Both the position numbers and the translations under genes were made by a program. A stretch of 64,000 nt of DNA, from the NCBI GenBank assembly GCA_963845425.1, contig CAWJSC010000009.1, forward strand, positions 1 through 64,000, read 5' to 3'. This document shows positions 32,907-41,543 of the stretch, one piece after another. The DNA is from DATDAH01 sp963845425 (GTDB lineage Bacteria; Actinomycetota; Acidimicrobiia; Acidimicrobiales; DATDAH01). Position 1 is the stretch's first letter. Each line of letters starts with the position of its first letter. The notes under the pieces are model-generated. The model was given only the letters and a program-made list of their open reading frames with translations. It ran no database searches and had not been told where the DNA came from.

Positions 32907-32956
32907 GTGGTGGAGACGATGGGACTCGAACCCACGACCCCCTGCTTGCAAAGCAG
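32907..32956 (-). repeat. Right attachment site within tRNA-Ala(TGC)
   Basis: 50 bases identical to 11924-11973. Here they complete a functional tRNA gene. Confidence 0.93.
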
Positions 32957-32984
32957 GTGCTCTAGCCAGCTGAGCTACGTCCCC
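32908..32984 (-). tRNA. tRNA-Ala (anticodon TGC)
   Basis: Read on the minus strand: acceptor GGGGACG pairs with CGTCTCC, anticodon stem CCTGC/GCAGG with loop TTTGCAA (anticodon TGC), T-loop GGTTCGAGTCC, discriminator A and an encoded CCA. All stems form. It is the integration target of the 21-kb element, restored at the right end. Confidence 0.95.
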
Positions 32985-33011
32985 GGGGACCTCGAACGAT
33001 ACCGGTGGGCT

Positions 33012-34043
33012 TCAGCTGACCCCCGGGAGTTCGCTGTGGCCTCCGAACTGCTTGCGCTGGGCGGAGAGGACCCGGCCGGCGAAGTCGTCGCGGCCCCGGG
33101 AGCTGAAGCGCTCGAACAGCGCTGAGGTCAGCACGGGCGCCGGGACGCCGACCTCGATGGCGGCCTGGCAGGTCCACCGCCCCTCGCCGGAGTCCGACAC
33201 CCGGCCCTCGAAGCCCTCCAGGGTCGGATCGGCCACGAGGGCGTTCGCCGTCAGGTCGACCAGCCAGGAGCGGATGACGGTGCCCCGTCGCCAGACCTCG
33301 ACGACCTCGGCCAGGTCGAACTGGTACTGGTACTCCTCGGGATGGCGCATGGGCGCGGTCTCGGCGTTGTGCTCCTGGTCCTCGGCCAGGCCGATCCCGG
33401 CGGACGCCAGGATGTTGAGCCCCTCGGCGTAGGCCGCCATGAGGCCGTACTCGATCCCGTTGTGCACCATCTTCACGAAGTGCCCGGCGCCGGCGGGCCC
33501 GCAGTGCAGGAACCCCTCCTCTGACGTCGCGGGCGGGCCCTCCCGACCCTCCGTGCGGCCGATCACGTTGCCGACCCCCGGCGCCAGGGAGCGGAACACC
33601 GGCTCGAGGCGGCCGACGGGAGCGTCCTCACCGCCGATCATCAGCGCGTAGCCGTTCTCCAGGCCCCACACCCCGCCGCTGACCCCGACGTCGACGTAGT
33701 GCAGATCCCGCTCGGCCAGCTCGGCCGCCCGGCGGATGTCGTCCTTGTGGTTGGAGTTGCCCCCGTCGATGACTGTGTCGCCGCCGGCCAAGTGCTCGGT
33801 GACGTCGCCGATGACGCGGTCGACCAGCCCGGCGGGGACCATCAGCCACACCGCCCGCGGCCCGGCCAGCGCGGCCGCCAGGTCGGCCAGGGAGTTCACG
33901 CCGGTGATCCCGTCGTGCTCCGCGGTCACCGCGGCGACCGTCGCGGGGTCGACGTCGTAGACCACACACTCGTGGCCGTCCCGCACCAAACGTCGGACCA
34001 TGTTGGCCCCCATCCGCCCCAGCCCGATCATCCCGAGTTGCAT
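33012..34043 (-). CDS. gnd: 6-phosphogluconate dehydrogenase, decarboxylating (short GndA/YqeC type)
   Basis: Oxidises 6-phosphogluconate to ribulose 5-phosphate with CO2 release, in the pentose phosphate pathway. 343 residues, the short form. Rossmann motif G-L-G-R-M-G-A-N-M at the start, G-G-N-S-N substrate loop, then the catalytic G-P-A-G-A-G-H-F-V-K-M-V-H-N-G-I-E-Y with Lys and Asn. ATG at 34043 is preceded by TACCGT at 6 bases; an in-frame ATG at 34088 would overlap the pgi start. Divergent from pgi across 43 bases, and rpiA is nearby, so sugar-phosphate genes are grouped. Confidence 0.93.
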   Translation of the reverse strand: MQLGMIGLGRMGANMVRRLVRDGHECVVYDVDPATVAAVTAEHDGITGVNSLADLAAALAGPRAVWLMVPAGLVDRVIGDVTEHLAGGDTVIDGGNSNHKDDIRRAAELAERDLHYVDVGVSGGVWGLENGYALMIGGEDAPVGRLEPVFRSLAPGVGNVIGRTEGREGPPATSEEGFLHCGPAGAGHFVKMVHNGIEYGLMAAYAEGLNILASAGIGLAEDQEHNAETAPMRHPEEYQYQFDLAEVVEVWRRGTVIRSWLVDLTANALVADPTLEGFEGRVSDSGEGRWTCQAAIEVGVPAPVLTSALFERFSSRGRDDFAGRVLSAQRKQFGGHSELPGVS

Positions 34044-34049
34044 CGCGCC

Positions 34050-34055
34050 ACGGTA
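34050..34055 (-). promoter_or_regulatory. TACCGT -10 element of gnd
   Basis: Minus strand, 6 bases before ATG 34043. Confidence 0.45.
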
Positions 34056-34074
34056 CGCCTCCGGTCCCGACGCG

Positions 34075-34080
34075 TAGCCT
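34075..34080 (+). promoter_or_regulatory. TAGCCT -10 element of pgi
   Basis: 6 bases before ATG 34087; overlaps the upstream region of gnd. Confidence 0.5.
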
Positions 34081-34086
34081 CCGTCC

Positions 34087-35706
34087 ATGACCTTGCCGAT
34101 CGACCAGAGCCCGGCATGGGGCGACCTGGCGGCGCACCAGGTCGAGCTGGCCGGACGCCCCCTGCGGGACCTCTTCGCCGACGACCCGACCCGCGGCGAG
34201 GAGTTCGTCGTCGAGGTCGGTGACCTCTACATCGATTACTCGAAGCACCGCATCACCCGGCACACCCTCGAACTCCTCGTCGCGCTGGTCCACCACAGCG
34301 GTGTCGAGCACCTGCGGGACGCCATGTTCGCCGGCGAGCACATCAACCTCACCGAGGACCGGGCCGTGCTGCACACCGCACTGCGGTCGCCCGCCGGCGT
34401 GGTCGTTGAGGCCGACGGCCACGACGTCGTTCCCGATGTCCACGACGTGCTGGCCCGCATGGGTCGCTTCGCCGACGAGGTGCGTTCCGCGGAACGCCGC
34501 GGCGTCACCGGCGAGCGCCTCACGAGCATCGTCAACATCGGCATCGGCGGCTCGGACCTCGGTCCGGCCATGGCCGCGGTCGCCCTCGACGCCTTCGTCG
34601 ACCGGGACCTGGACCTCCGTTTCGTGTCCAACGTCGACGGCGCCGACCTGGAGCGGAACCTGCGCGGCCTCGACCCGGCTCGCACCCTGATCATCGTCGC
34701 CTCCAAGACGTTCACCACCCTCGAGACCATGACCAACGCCCGCTCGGCCCGGGCCTGGTTGGTCGACGCCCTGGGCGAGGACGCGGTGCAGCACCACTTC
34801 GTCGCCCTGTCGACCAACCTCGACGAGGTCGCCGCCTTCGGCATCGACGCCGACAGCGTCTTCGGCTTCTGGGACTGGGTCGGCGGCCGCTACTCGGTCG
34901 ACTCCGCCATCGGTCTGTCCCTCATGCTCGGGATCGGCCCGGGCGCCTTCGCCGACCTCCTCGCGGGGTTCCACCTCGTCGACGAGCACTTCCGTACCGC
35001 CCCGGTCGAGGTCAACGCCCCCGTGCTCCTCGGCCTCCTCGGCGTCTGGTACACGAACTTCTGGGATGCGCAGACCCACGCCGTGCTCCCTTACAGCCAG
35101 GAGCTGGCTCGCTTCCCCGCTTACCTCCAGCAACTCGACATGGAGAGCAACGGGAAATCGGTCACCCGCCACGGCCAGCCCGTGGACTGGGACACCGGTC
35201 CGGTCATCTGGGGCGAGCCCGGGACGAACGGTCAGCACGCCTTCTTCCAGCTCCTGCACCAGGGCACCCGCCTGGTCCCCGCCGACCTCATCGGGTTCAA
35301 CCGTCCGAACCACTCCCACACCGACCACCACGACCTGCTCATGGCCAACCTCTTTGCCCAAGCCGAGGCCCTGGCCTTCGGGCGATCCGCCGACGAGGTG
35401 CGGGTAGCCGGCGTCGACGAGGACCTCGTCGCCCATCGGACCTTCGCGGGCAACCGTCCGACGACCACGATCCTGGCCGATCGTCTGACCCCGGCGGTCT
35501 TGGGCCAGCTCGTGGCCCTCTACGAGCACAAGGTCTTCACCCAGGGCGCGATCTGGGACGTGAACTCCTTCGACCAATGGGGCGTCGAGCTGGGCAAGTC
35601 CCTGGCCCAGGCGATCATTCCGGAGGTCTCCGCCGACGCCGAGCCCCCGCTCGCCCACGACACCAGCACCAACGCCCTGATCCGCCGCTACCGATCCAGG
35701 CGCTGA
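34087..35706 (+). CDS. pgi: Glucose-6-phosphate isomerase
   Basis: Interconverts glucose 6-phosphate and fructose 6-phosphate. 539 residues, usual length. Family signatures are present: I-G-I-G-G-S-D-L-G-P near residue 155, the substrate loop around E-P-G-T-N-G-Q-H-A-F-F-Q with the catalytic Glu/His, and the C-terminal F-D-Q-W-G-V-E-L-G-K with the active-site Lys. Leaderless ATG after TAGCCT. Ends two bases before the convergent rpiA stop codon. Confidence 0.96.
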   Translation: MTLPIDQSPAWGDLAAHQVELAGRPLRDLFADDPTRGEEFVVEVGDLYIDYSKHRITRHTLELLVALVHHSGVEHLRDAMFAGEHINLTEDRAVLHTALRSPAGVVVEADGHDVVPDVHDVLARMGRFADEVRSAERRGVTGERLTSIVNIGIGGSDLGPAMAAVALDAFVDRDLDLRFVSNVDGADLERNLRGLDPARTLIIVASKTFTTLETMTNARSARAWLVDALGEDAVQHHFVALSTNLDEVAAFGIDADSVFGFWDWVGGRYSVDSAIGLSLMLGIGPGAFADLLAGFHLVDEHFRTAPVEVNAPVLLGLLGVWYTNFWDAQTHAVLPYSQELARFPAYLQQLDMESNGKSVTRHGQPVDWDTGPVIWGEPGTNGQHAFFQLLHQGTRLVPADLIGFNRPNHSHTDHHDLLMANLFAQAEALAFGRSADEVRVAGVDEDLVAHRTFAGNRPTTTILADRLTPAVLGQLVALYEHKVFTQGAIWDVNSFDQWGVELGKSLAQAIIPEVSADAEPPLAHDTSTNALIRRYRSRR

Positions 35707-35707
35707 C

Positions 35708-36385
35708 TCAGAGGGGTCGGCCGAGGACCTCGATGGTGCCGTCGGGGTCGGCGACCACCACGGTCGAGACCAGGTCGGCCAGGAATATGCCGTGCTCGAC
35801 GACGCCCGGGATGGCCGACAGGGCGGCGGCGAGCCCCGCCGGATCGGTGATCTCGCCGAAACGGGCGTCGAGGAGGACGCCGCCGTTGTCACTCAGACCG
35901 TCGCGCCGATCGACCGTGGCGGCTCCGAGGGCGAACAGGTGCTCGGTCACGACTCCCGGGGCGAACGGGAGGACCTCGATCGGCGTGCCGAAGGGCCCCA
36001 GGCGGGGCACGACCTTCGAGCGGTCGGCGACCACGATGAAGCGTTCGGCCATGGTGGCCACCACCTTCTCTCGGGTCAGCGCCCCGCCGCCGCCCTTGGT
36101 CAGGTTGAGATCGGCGTCGACCTCGTCGGCCCCGTCGATGGTCACGTCGAGGCGGAGGGCCTCGTCGGGCGCCACCAGCTGCAGGCCGACCCGGCCGGCG
36201 AGCTCCTCGGTCGAGAACGAGGTGGCGACACACGTCAGGTCGAACCCGGTCGCGCCCAACGCCTCGATGGCGTAGCGGACCGTCGACCCCGTTCCCAGGC
36301 CCACCTTCATCCCGTCGGTCACGACCGCGGCCGCCGCCCGCCCGGCGGCCTGCTTCGCCTGCTCCTGTGCCTCCACGTCGCCCAC
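35708..36385 (-). CDS. rpiA: Ribose-5-phosphate isomerase A
   Basis: Interconverts ribose 5-phosphate and ribulose 5-phosphate, next step after Gnd. 225 residues. L-G-T-G-S-T-V near residue 30 (phosphate loop), D-G-A-D-E-V-D (catalytic Asp region) and K-G-G-G-G-A-L-T-R-E-K with the conserved Lys and Glu are all present. GTG start at 36385; no TANNNT element directly before it. Convergent with pgi. Confidence 0.94.
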   Translation of the reverse strand: MGDVEAQEQAKQAAGRAAAAVVTDGMKVGLGTGSTVRYAIEALGATGFDLTCVATSFSTEELAGRVGLQLVAPDEALRLDVTIDGADEVDADLNLTKGGGGALTREKVVATMAERFIVVADRSKVVPRLGPFGTPIEVLPFAPGVVTEHLFALGAATVDRRDGLSDNGGVLLDARFGEITDPAGLAAALSAIPGVVEHGIFLADLVSTVVVADPDGTIEVLGRPL

Positions 36386-36462
36386 CTTGCCAGCCCGCCG
36401 CCGTTCTGGCGTCGATCCGACGCGTCCACCGCGACGGATCGACGCGATCTCAGAGGAAGGGT

Positions 36463-38046
36463 TCAGCCTTCGGCGAGCATGCGGTCGAGGGTGAGCTCGG
36501 GCTGCTCGCGCTCGACCCGGTCGAGCCAGTAGGGGCTCTCGAAGAGGGCGTACATCGTGCCGTCGGCCCGGCGCAGGACCGTCACCCCGGACATGGCCCG
36601 CAGCACCGGCTCGCTCTCCTCGTCGGTCAGGCGGGCGACCCGGTAGGCGGTCGGGTTGAACTCGACCGGCGCCCCGAACTCGTTCTCGAGGCGGTGCTTG
36701 GCCACGTCGAACTGCATCGGCCCGACGGCGGCGAGCACAGGGGCGACGTCGCCCAAGTCGGGGTCCCGCAGGACCTGGACCACGCCTTCCTCGTCGAGCT
36801 GGCTGATGCCCCGGCGGAACTGCTTGTACCGGCCGGTGTCGGTGGTGCGGGCCGTGACGAAGTGGTTCGGGGCGAAGCTGGGGATGTCGCCGAAGCTGAT
36901 GGGCAGCTCGTCGTAGAGGGCGTCGCCCACCCGGAGCTCGGAGGCATTGACCAGGCCGACCACATCGCCCGGGTAGGCCTCCTCCAGGGTCTCCCGTTCG
37001 CGGCCGAAGGCCGTGTGGGCGTACTTGGTGGCGAAGGGCTTGCCCGTCTTGTCGTGGGTGATCGTCATGCCCCGCTCGAAGCGCCCCGAGCAGACCCGGA
37101 AGAAGGCGATGCGGTCCCGGTGGGAGGGGTCCATGTTGGCCTGGACCTTGAAGACGAAGCCCGCGAAGGGGGCGTCCAGGGGGCGGGGCACGCCGTCCTC
37201 ACCGGTGCGGGGCGTCGGTGACGGGACGAGGTCGACCACTGCGTCGAGCAGCATCCCGACGCCGAAGTTGGTGAGGGCCGAGCCGAAGAAGACGGGCGTG
37301 GCCTCGGCGGCCAGGAACGCCTTGGGGTCCAACTCGGGGACGATGACGTCGAGCAGGTCCAGCTCCTCCTGAGCCATGGCCCAGGCCTCGCCTTCCTCCT
37401 CGGCGGCTCGCTCGGCGGGCACATGCTCTTCGGGGGCCATCGTCGAGCCGTGGCTGGTGCGGGTGAAGCGGGTGAAGCCGCCGCCGCCGGCCCGGTGCGC
37501 CACCCCCCGGAAGTCTCCCGAGAGACCGACCGGCCACGTGACCGGCGCCGGGGTGAGGCCGATCTGCTTCTCGATCTCGTCGATCAGCTCGATGGCGTCC
37601 CGGCCGGGACGGTCCCACTTGTTGATGAAACTGAGCAGGGGCAGGCCGCGGTCCCGGCAGACCTCGAAAAGCTTGAGCGTCTGGGGCTCGATGCCCTTGG
37701 CGGCGTCGAGGACCATGATGGCGGCGTCGGCCGCGGCGAGGACCCGGTAGGTGTCCTCGGAGAAGTCCCGGTGCCCGGGGGTGTCGAGCAGGTTGAGCAC
37801 GTGGTCCCGGTGAGGGAACTGCAGCACGGTCGAGGTGATGGAGATGCCCCGCTTCTGCTCCATCTCCATCCAGTCCGAGGTGGCCGCCCGCTGCCCGCCC
37901 CGGCCTCTCACGGCCCCAGCGGTCCCACCACTCAGGGCTCCGCCGTAGAGCAGGAACTTCTCGGTCAGCGTGGTCTTGCCCGCGTCAGGGTGGCTGATGA
38001 TGGCGAACGTCCGCCGGCGTGCGGCTTCCTCGACGACGTTGCTCAT
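36463..38046 (-). CDS. prfC: Peptide chain release factor 3
   Basis: GTPase that removes RF1/RF2 from ribosomes after termination. 527 residues, normal for RF3. GTP-binding motifs: H-P-D-A-G-K-T-T (G1), D-T-P-G-H-R-D-F (G3), N-K-W-D-R (G4). The G-A-V-R-G-R-G segment near residue 45 and the R-G-I-S-I switch region match RF3 rather than EF-G or LepA. ATG at 38046; divergent from the alpha/beta hydrolase pair. No operon partners on this strand. Confidence 0.94.
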   Translation of the reverse strand: MSNVVEEAARRRTFAIISHPDAGKTTLTEKFLLYGGALSGGTAGAVRGRGGQRAATSDWMEMEQKRGISITSTVLQFPHRDHVLNLLDTPGHRDFSEDTYRVLAAADAAIMVLDAAKGIEPQTLKLFEVCRDRGLPLLSFINKWDRPGRDAIELIDEIEKQIGLTPAPVTWPVGLSGDFRGVAHRAGGGGFTRFTRTSHGSTMAPEEHVPAERAAEEEGEAWAMAQEELDLLDVIVPELDPKAFLAAEATPVFFGSALTNFGVGMLLDAVVDLVPSPTPRTGEDGVPRPLDAPFAGFVFKVQANMDPSHRDRIAFFRVCSGRFERGMTITHDKTGKPFATKYAHTAFGRERETLEEAYPGDVVGLVNASELRVGDALYDELPISFGDIPSFAPNHFVTARTTDTGRYKQFRRGISQLDEEGVVQVLRDPDLGDVAPVLAAVGPMQFDVAKHRLENEFGAPVEFNPTAYRVARLTDEESEPVLRAMSGVTVLRRADGTMYALFESPYWLDRVEREQPELTLDRMLAEG

Positions 38047-38123
38047 GGCCCCAGGATGCCCGGATCCGCGGCCCGCCCGGTGGAGAGAATCCGCTGGTCA
38101 GGGCCGGATCGGGACCGGGTGGC

Positions 38124-39059
38124 ATGCTGACCCGCGTGAGCGGGAAGCCGGCGGTGACCTTTGGGGGTGCCCGGCGGCCGGACCGCCAGTACGGGGTCGA
38201 CTCAGCCGGGGTCGGCATCGCCGTCGGCGAGTGGGGCGATCCCGACGCGCCGCCACTCCTGCTGGCGCACGGGGGCTTCGACTTCGTCGGCACCTACGAC
38301 GTCTTCGCCCCGCTCCTCGCCGAGGGCGGCTGGCGGGTCGTGGCCTGGGACCAGCGGGGCCACGGGGACTCGGATCGTGCGGCGCTCTACGCCTGGGCCG
38401 CCGACCTGCGGGACACCCTGGCGGTGCTGGACTCGTTGGGTGAGGTCGGGCCGGTGCCGCTGGTCGGGCATTCGAAGGGGGGCGGGATGTTGCTGGAGGT
38501 GGCCGAGGCGCTGCCCCACCGGGTCAGCCACATGGTCAACCTCGACGGTCTGCCGTCCAGCAAGGCCCAGCCGGATCGCCCCGACCACGAGCGCACCCGC
38601 ATGCTCTCCGGCGAGCTGGCGGGATGGCTGGACCACCGGCGGGCCTCGGCGGGCAAGCAGCGCCGGCCCGGCACGATCGACGAACTGGCCCGGCGACGGG
38701 GTCGCATGAACCCCCGTCTGCCGATGGAGTGGCTCCGCTACCTCGTGACCGTCGGCGGCCGGGAGGACGAGGACGGCTGGCGCTGGAAGATCGACCCCGG
38801 CCTCCGCATGGGTGGGTTCGGTCCCTGGCGGCCCGAGTGGTCGCTCATCCGGCTGCCCGGTCTGCGCATGCCGTTCCTTGGGATCCTGGCCGCGCAGCCC
38901 GAGGTCATGGGCTGGGGCACCCGGCCCGAGGACCTCGAGCCCTATCTCCCGCAGGGAGCCGAGATCGAGTCGTGGGAGGACTCGGGTCACTTCGTCCACA
39001 TCGAGTTCCCCGAGCGGGCCGCCGAGCGCGTCCTGGCCTTCCTCGCGGCGCACCCGTGA
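38124..39059 (+). CDS. Alpha/beta hydrolase
   Basis: 311 residues. L-A-H-G-G-F-D (oxyanion-hole region), W-D-Q-R-G-H-G-D-S-D, nucleophile elbow G-H-S-K-G-G-G and catalytic His in D-S-G-H-F-V-H are present, so it should be an active serine hydrolase. Substrate unknown. ATG at 38124 (GTG 38136 also possible). Its stop overlaps the GTG of the next gene by 4 bases (GTGA), so the two are translationally coupled. Confidence 0.85.
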   Translation: MLTRVSGKPAVTFGGARRPDRQYGVDSAGVGIAVGEWGDPDAPPLLLAHGGFDFVGTYDVFAPLLAEGGWRVVAWDQRGHGDSDRAALYAWAADLRDTLAVLDSLGEVGPVPLVGHSKGGGMLLEVAEALPHRVSHMVNLDGLPSSKAQPDRPDHERTRMLSGELAGWLDHRRASAGKQRRPGTIDELARRRGRMNPRLPMEWLRYLVTVGGREDEDGWRWKIDPGLRMGGFGPWRPEWSLIRLPGLRMPFLGILAAQPEVMGWGTRPEDLEPYLPQGAEIESWEDSGHFVHIEFPERAAERVLAFLAAHP

Positions 39060-39706
39060 CCCCGACCTTCCTGGACCACGGTCGGGTCCGCCTGGCGCTG
39101 CATGCCCTGCGGGACGGGGACGGCCCGTCGCTGCTCCTGCTGCACCCCCTGGCCGAGCACTCGTCCGCCGAGGTCCCCGACGACGCCGTCGCCTGGCCCG
39201 GACCGGTTCATGCCCTGGACTTCACCGGCCACGGGTCCTCGACGGTGCCCGTCGGCGGGGGCTACACGGCGGAGGTCCTGATGGGTGACGCCGACATCGC
39301 GCTGGCTCACCTCGGGCCGAGCACGCTGCTGGGTCGTGGCCTCGGGGCCTACATCGCCCTGATGATCGCGGGCGCCCGACCCGACCTCGTGCGGGGGGCG
39401 GTCCTCGACGACGGGGCCGGCCTGGCGGGCGGGGGCGAGAACCCCGGCTCGGTCTACATCCCCCCGACGATGACCACCGACGGCACCACGCCCGACCCCT
39501 GGGCCCTGACCGACCTGAGCCGAGACCTCCGGCCCGCCGACTACGCCACGGCGTACGTCCGTCTCGCCGTGCAGTTCTCCGGTCTGGACACCCCCGTCAG
39601 CGTCGCCGCCCGCTTCCGCCCCCCATGGGTCGCCGCGGTGGCCGCCGAGCCCGGCGTCCGCGAGTGCGGCGTAGCCGAAGCCTTGGAGTCCTACGCCCGG
39701 GGCTGA
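39056..39706 (+). CDS. Alpha/beta hydrolase-fold protein lacking the nucleophile Ser
   Basis: 216 residues, GTG start overlapping the previous stop. The fold is recognisable (L-L-L-H-P-L-A, F-T-G-H-G-S-S), but the nucleophile elbow reads L-L-G-R-G-L-G-A, with Gly where Ser belongs, and no catalytic His follows at the C-terminus. It is shorter than its upstream partner. It is therefore probably a non-catalytic paralogue, perhaps binding a ligand or partnering the active hydrolase. Confidence 0.75.
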   Translation: MTPTFLDHGRVRLALHALRDGDGPSLLLLHPLAEHSSAEVPDDAVAWPGPVHALDFTGHGSSTVPVGGGYTAEVLMGDADIALAHLGPSTLLGRGLGAYIALMIAGARPDLVRGAVLDDGAGLAGGGENPGSVYIPPTMTTDGTTPDPWALTDLSRDLRPADYATAYVRLAVQFSGLDTPVSVAARFRPPWVAAVAAEPGVRECGVAEALESYARG

Positions 39707-39725
39707 GCGAGCCCGGTGGGGCCGC

Positions 39726-41483
39726 TCAGGCGGCGCCGGCGCCGTTGGGGCCGTTGGTGGCCTGGGCGGCCAGGTAGGCGGTCTGGGTGGGGCCGGCGGC
39801 GGGGCGGCCGAGCAGGTAGCCCTGGGCCCGCTCGCAGCCGAGGTCCCGCAGGGTCGCGACCTGGTCGGCGGACTCCACGCCCTCGGCCACGGCGGTGAGA
39901 CCGAGGCGGTGGGCCAGATCGATGACGCCCCGGACGATGGCGGCATCGCCGGTCCCGCCGTTCACCCCGGACACGAAGGAGCGGTCCACCTTCAGCAGGT
40001 CGACCGGGAAGCGACGCAGATAGGCCAGGGACGAGTACCCCGTGCCGAAGTCGTCGATGACGATCTTCACGCCGAGGTCCTTCAGGGCGGCGATCTGGCT
40101 GACGGCCACGTCCTCGTCGTCGAGCAGGACGTGCTCGGTGACCTCGACCTGCACACAGGCGGGGTCGATGCCCGTGTCGTCGAGCACCACGGCGACGTCC
40201 TCGACCACGGCCTCGTGGCGCAGCTGGGCCGCGGAGAAGTTCACGTACACCCCGAGGTCCCCGTTCGCCGGGCCCTGCTGCCAGGCCACGGTCTGCTGGC
40301 AGGCTTCAGCGAACAGGTGGCGACCGAGGGGCACGATGAGTCCGGTCTCCTCGGCCACCTCCATGAAATCCGCCGGAGCGAGCAGGCCCCGTTCGGGGTG
40401 CTCCCAGCGCATGAGGGCCTCGAAGCCCGAGACCCGGTCGTCGCGTAGGTCGATGACGGGCTGGTAGTGCACCACCAGTCGTCCCTCGTCCACGGCCCGG
40501 CGCAGTCCGGATTCGATGTCGAGGCGGTCCATGGCCCGGCGTCGGAGGGCGTCGTCGAACACCTCGGCCCGGTCCCGACCGCTCGACTTGGCCCGGTACA
40601 TGGCCGCATCGGCGTCCCTCACCAGCGCGTCGGGCTCACTCGCACCGGCCTCGTCGTAGGCGATGCCGATGCTCAGCGTCACGACCAACTCGTTGTCGCT
40701 GACGGCGATGGGGGCCCGCACCGCTTCCTGGATCCGCTCGGACAGTACGACCGCATCGCGAGGGGACGTCAGGTCCGAGCAGAGGAGGACGAACTCGTCG
40801 CTCCCGAAGCGAGCCACCGTGTCGCCCGGCCGGACGCTGTCGGCGAGGCGTTCGGCCACCCGGAGGAGCACCTCGTCGGCCCGGTCGGCGCCGAGCCCCT
40901 CGTTGACCACCTTGAACCGGTCGAGGTCACAGCACAGGACGGCCACCCCCGTGGCCAGCCGCGGGCTGCGGGCCAGGGCCACACCCAGCCGGTCCATCAG
41001 CAGGGTGCGGTTGGGCAGGCCGGTGAGCTCGTCGTGAGTGAAGTGGTGCTGGAGGCTGGCCTCCCGGCGCCGACTCTCCGACAGGTCGCGGGTGATGGCC
41101 GAGACCCGGTCGATTCGGCCGTCGGGCCCCCGGTGGGCCACCAGCACACAGGCGACGGGGATCTCGTCGCCGTGCCGGATCAGGGCCAACTCCCCCTCCC
41201 AGCGACCCGTCGCACGCAGCGCGGGCTGGATCTCGTTCTGGTAGCGCTCGACGGCCCAGCGGGGAGGCGGGCCCCACACGTCGGAGCCGTCGGCGCCGAT
41301 GCCGAAGAAGGTCGTCGCCGCGGGGTTCGCGTACACCAGCTGGCCGTTCCGGTCGACGGTCGTCACGAGGTCGGTGGCGACGGCCAGAATTGCGTCGAGG
41401 TGGTCATGGTCGGGCGCGTCGGTGGCCACCGGCGGTGGTCGGTTGTGGCGCGGGGCGTGGCGACGGAACACGGACATGATCAC
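39726..41483 (-). CDS. PAS-GGDEF-EAL c-di-GMP protein with GSDEF variant
   Basis: 585 residues: PAS (about 28-150), GGDEF-type (about 160-318), EAL (about 330-575). The cyclase active site reads R-F-G-S-D-E-F, with Ser for the second Gly, and RxxD (R-P-G-D) is present, so cyclase activity is doubtful. The EAL domain has E-A-L-M-R-W, N-F-S, D-D-F-G-T-G and A-E-G-V-E intact, so phosphodiesterase activity is the likely output. No membrane helices; PAS gives cytoplasmic sensing. GTG at 41483. Next to another PAS-GGDEF-EAL gene on the same strand. Confidence 0.88.
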   Translation of the reverse strand: MIMSVFRRHAPRHNRPPPVATDAPDHDHLDAILAVATDLVTTVDRNGQLVYANPAATTFFGIGADGSDVWGPPPRWAVERYQNEIQPALRATGRWEGELALIRHGDEIPVACVLVAHRGPDGRIDRVSAITRDLSESRRREASLQHHFTHDELTGLPNRTLLMDRLGVALARSPRLATGVAVLCCDLDRFKVVNEGLGADRADEVLLRVAERLADSVRPGDTVARFGSDEFVLLCSDLTSPRDAVVLSERIQEAVRAPIAVSDNELVVTLSIGIAYDEAGASEPDALVRDADAAMYRAKSSGRDRAEVFDDALRRRAMDRLDIESGLRRAVDEGRLVVHYQPVIDLRDDRVSGFEALMRWEHPERGLLAPADFMEVAEETGLIVPLGRHLFAEACQQTVAWQQGPANGDLGVYVNFSAAQLRHEAVVEDVAVVLDDTGIDPACVQVEVTEHVLLDDEDVAVSQIAALKDLGVKIVIDDFGTGYSSLAYLRRFPVDLLKVDRSFVSGVNGGTGDAAIVRGVIDLAHRLGLTAVAEGVESADQVATLRDLGCERAQGYLLGRPAAGPTQTAYLAAQATNGPNGAGAA

Positions 41484-41543
41484 TCACGAGACTAGGAGTG
41501 GACCCTCTGCCGGTTCGGGGATGCCCCCGCCGGCCGGACGTGG

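Larger units (their letters stand above)
11974..32956. mobile_element. 21-kb composite integrative element in tRNA-Ala(TGC)
   Basis: Bounded by the 50-bp tRNA-Ala direct repeat at 11924-11973 and 32907-32956, with the intact tRNA at the right. It encodes two tyrosine integrases, two MobF relaxase-helicases, two PIN/HTH toxin-antitoxin pairs, three related lipoproteins, a sigma/Kelch pair and cargo. Two blocks occur twice at high identity (13110-14689 with 21797-23375, and 14858-18725 with 25722-29694), so two related elements appear stacked. No type IV secretion genes or TraB/FtsK-like pump are visible, so it is probably mobilisable or decayed rather than self-conjugative. Confidence 0.9.

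Noticed and set aside
33628..35892. 754-codon open frame on the minus strand
   Set aside because: Antisense to pgi and out of frame with gnd and rpiA; low-complexity composition.
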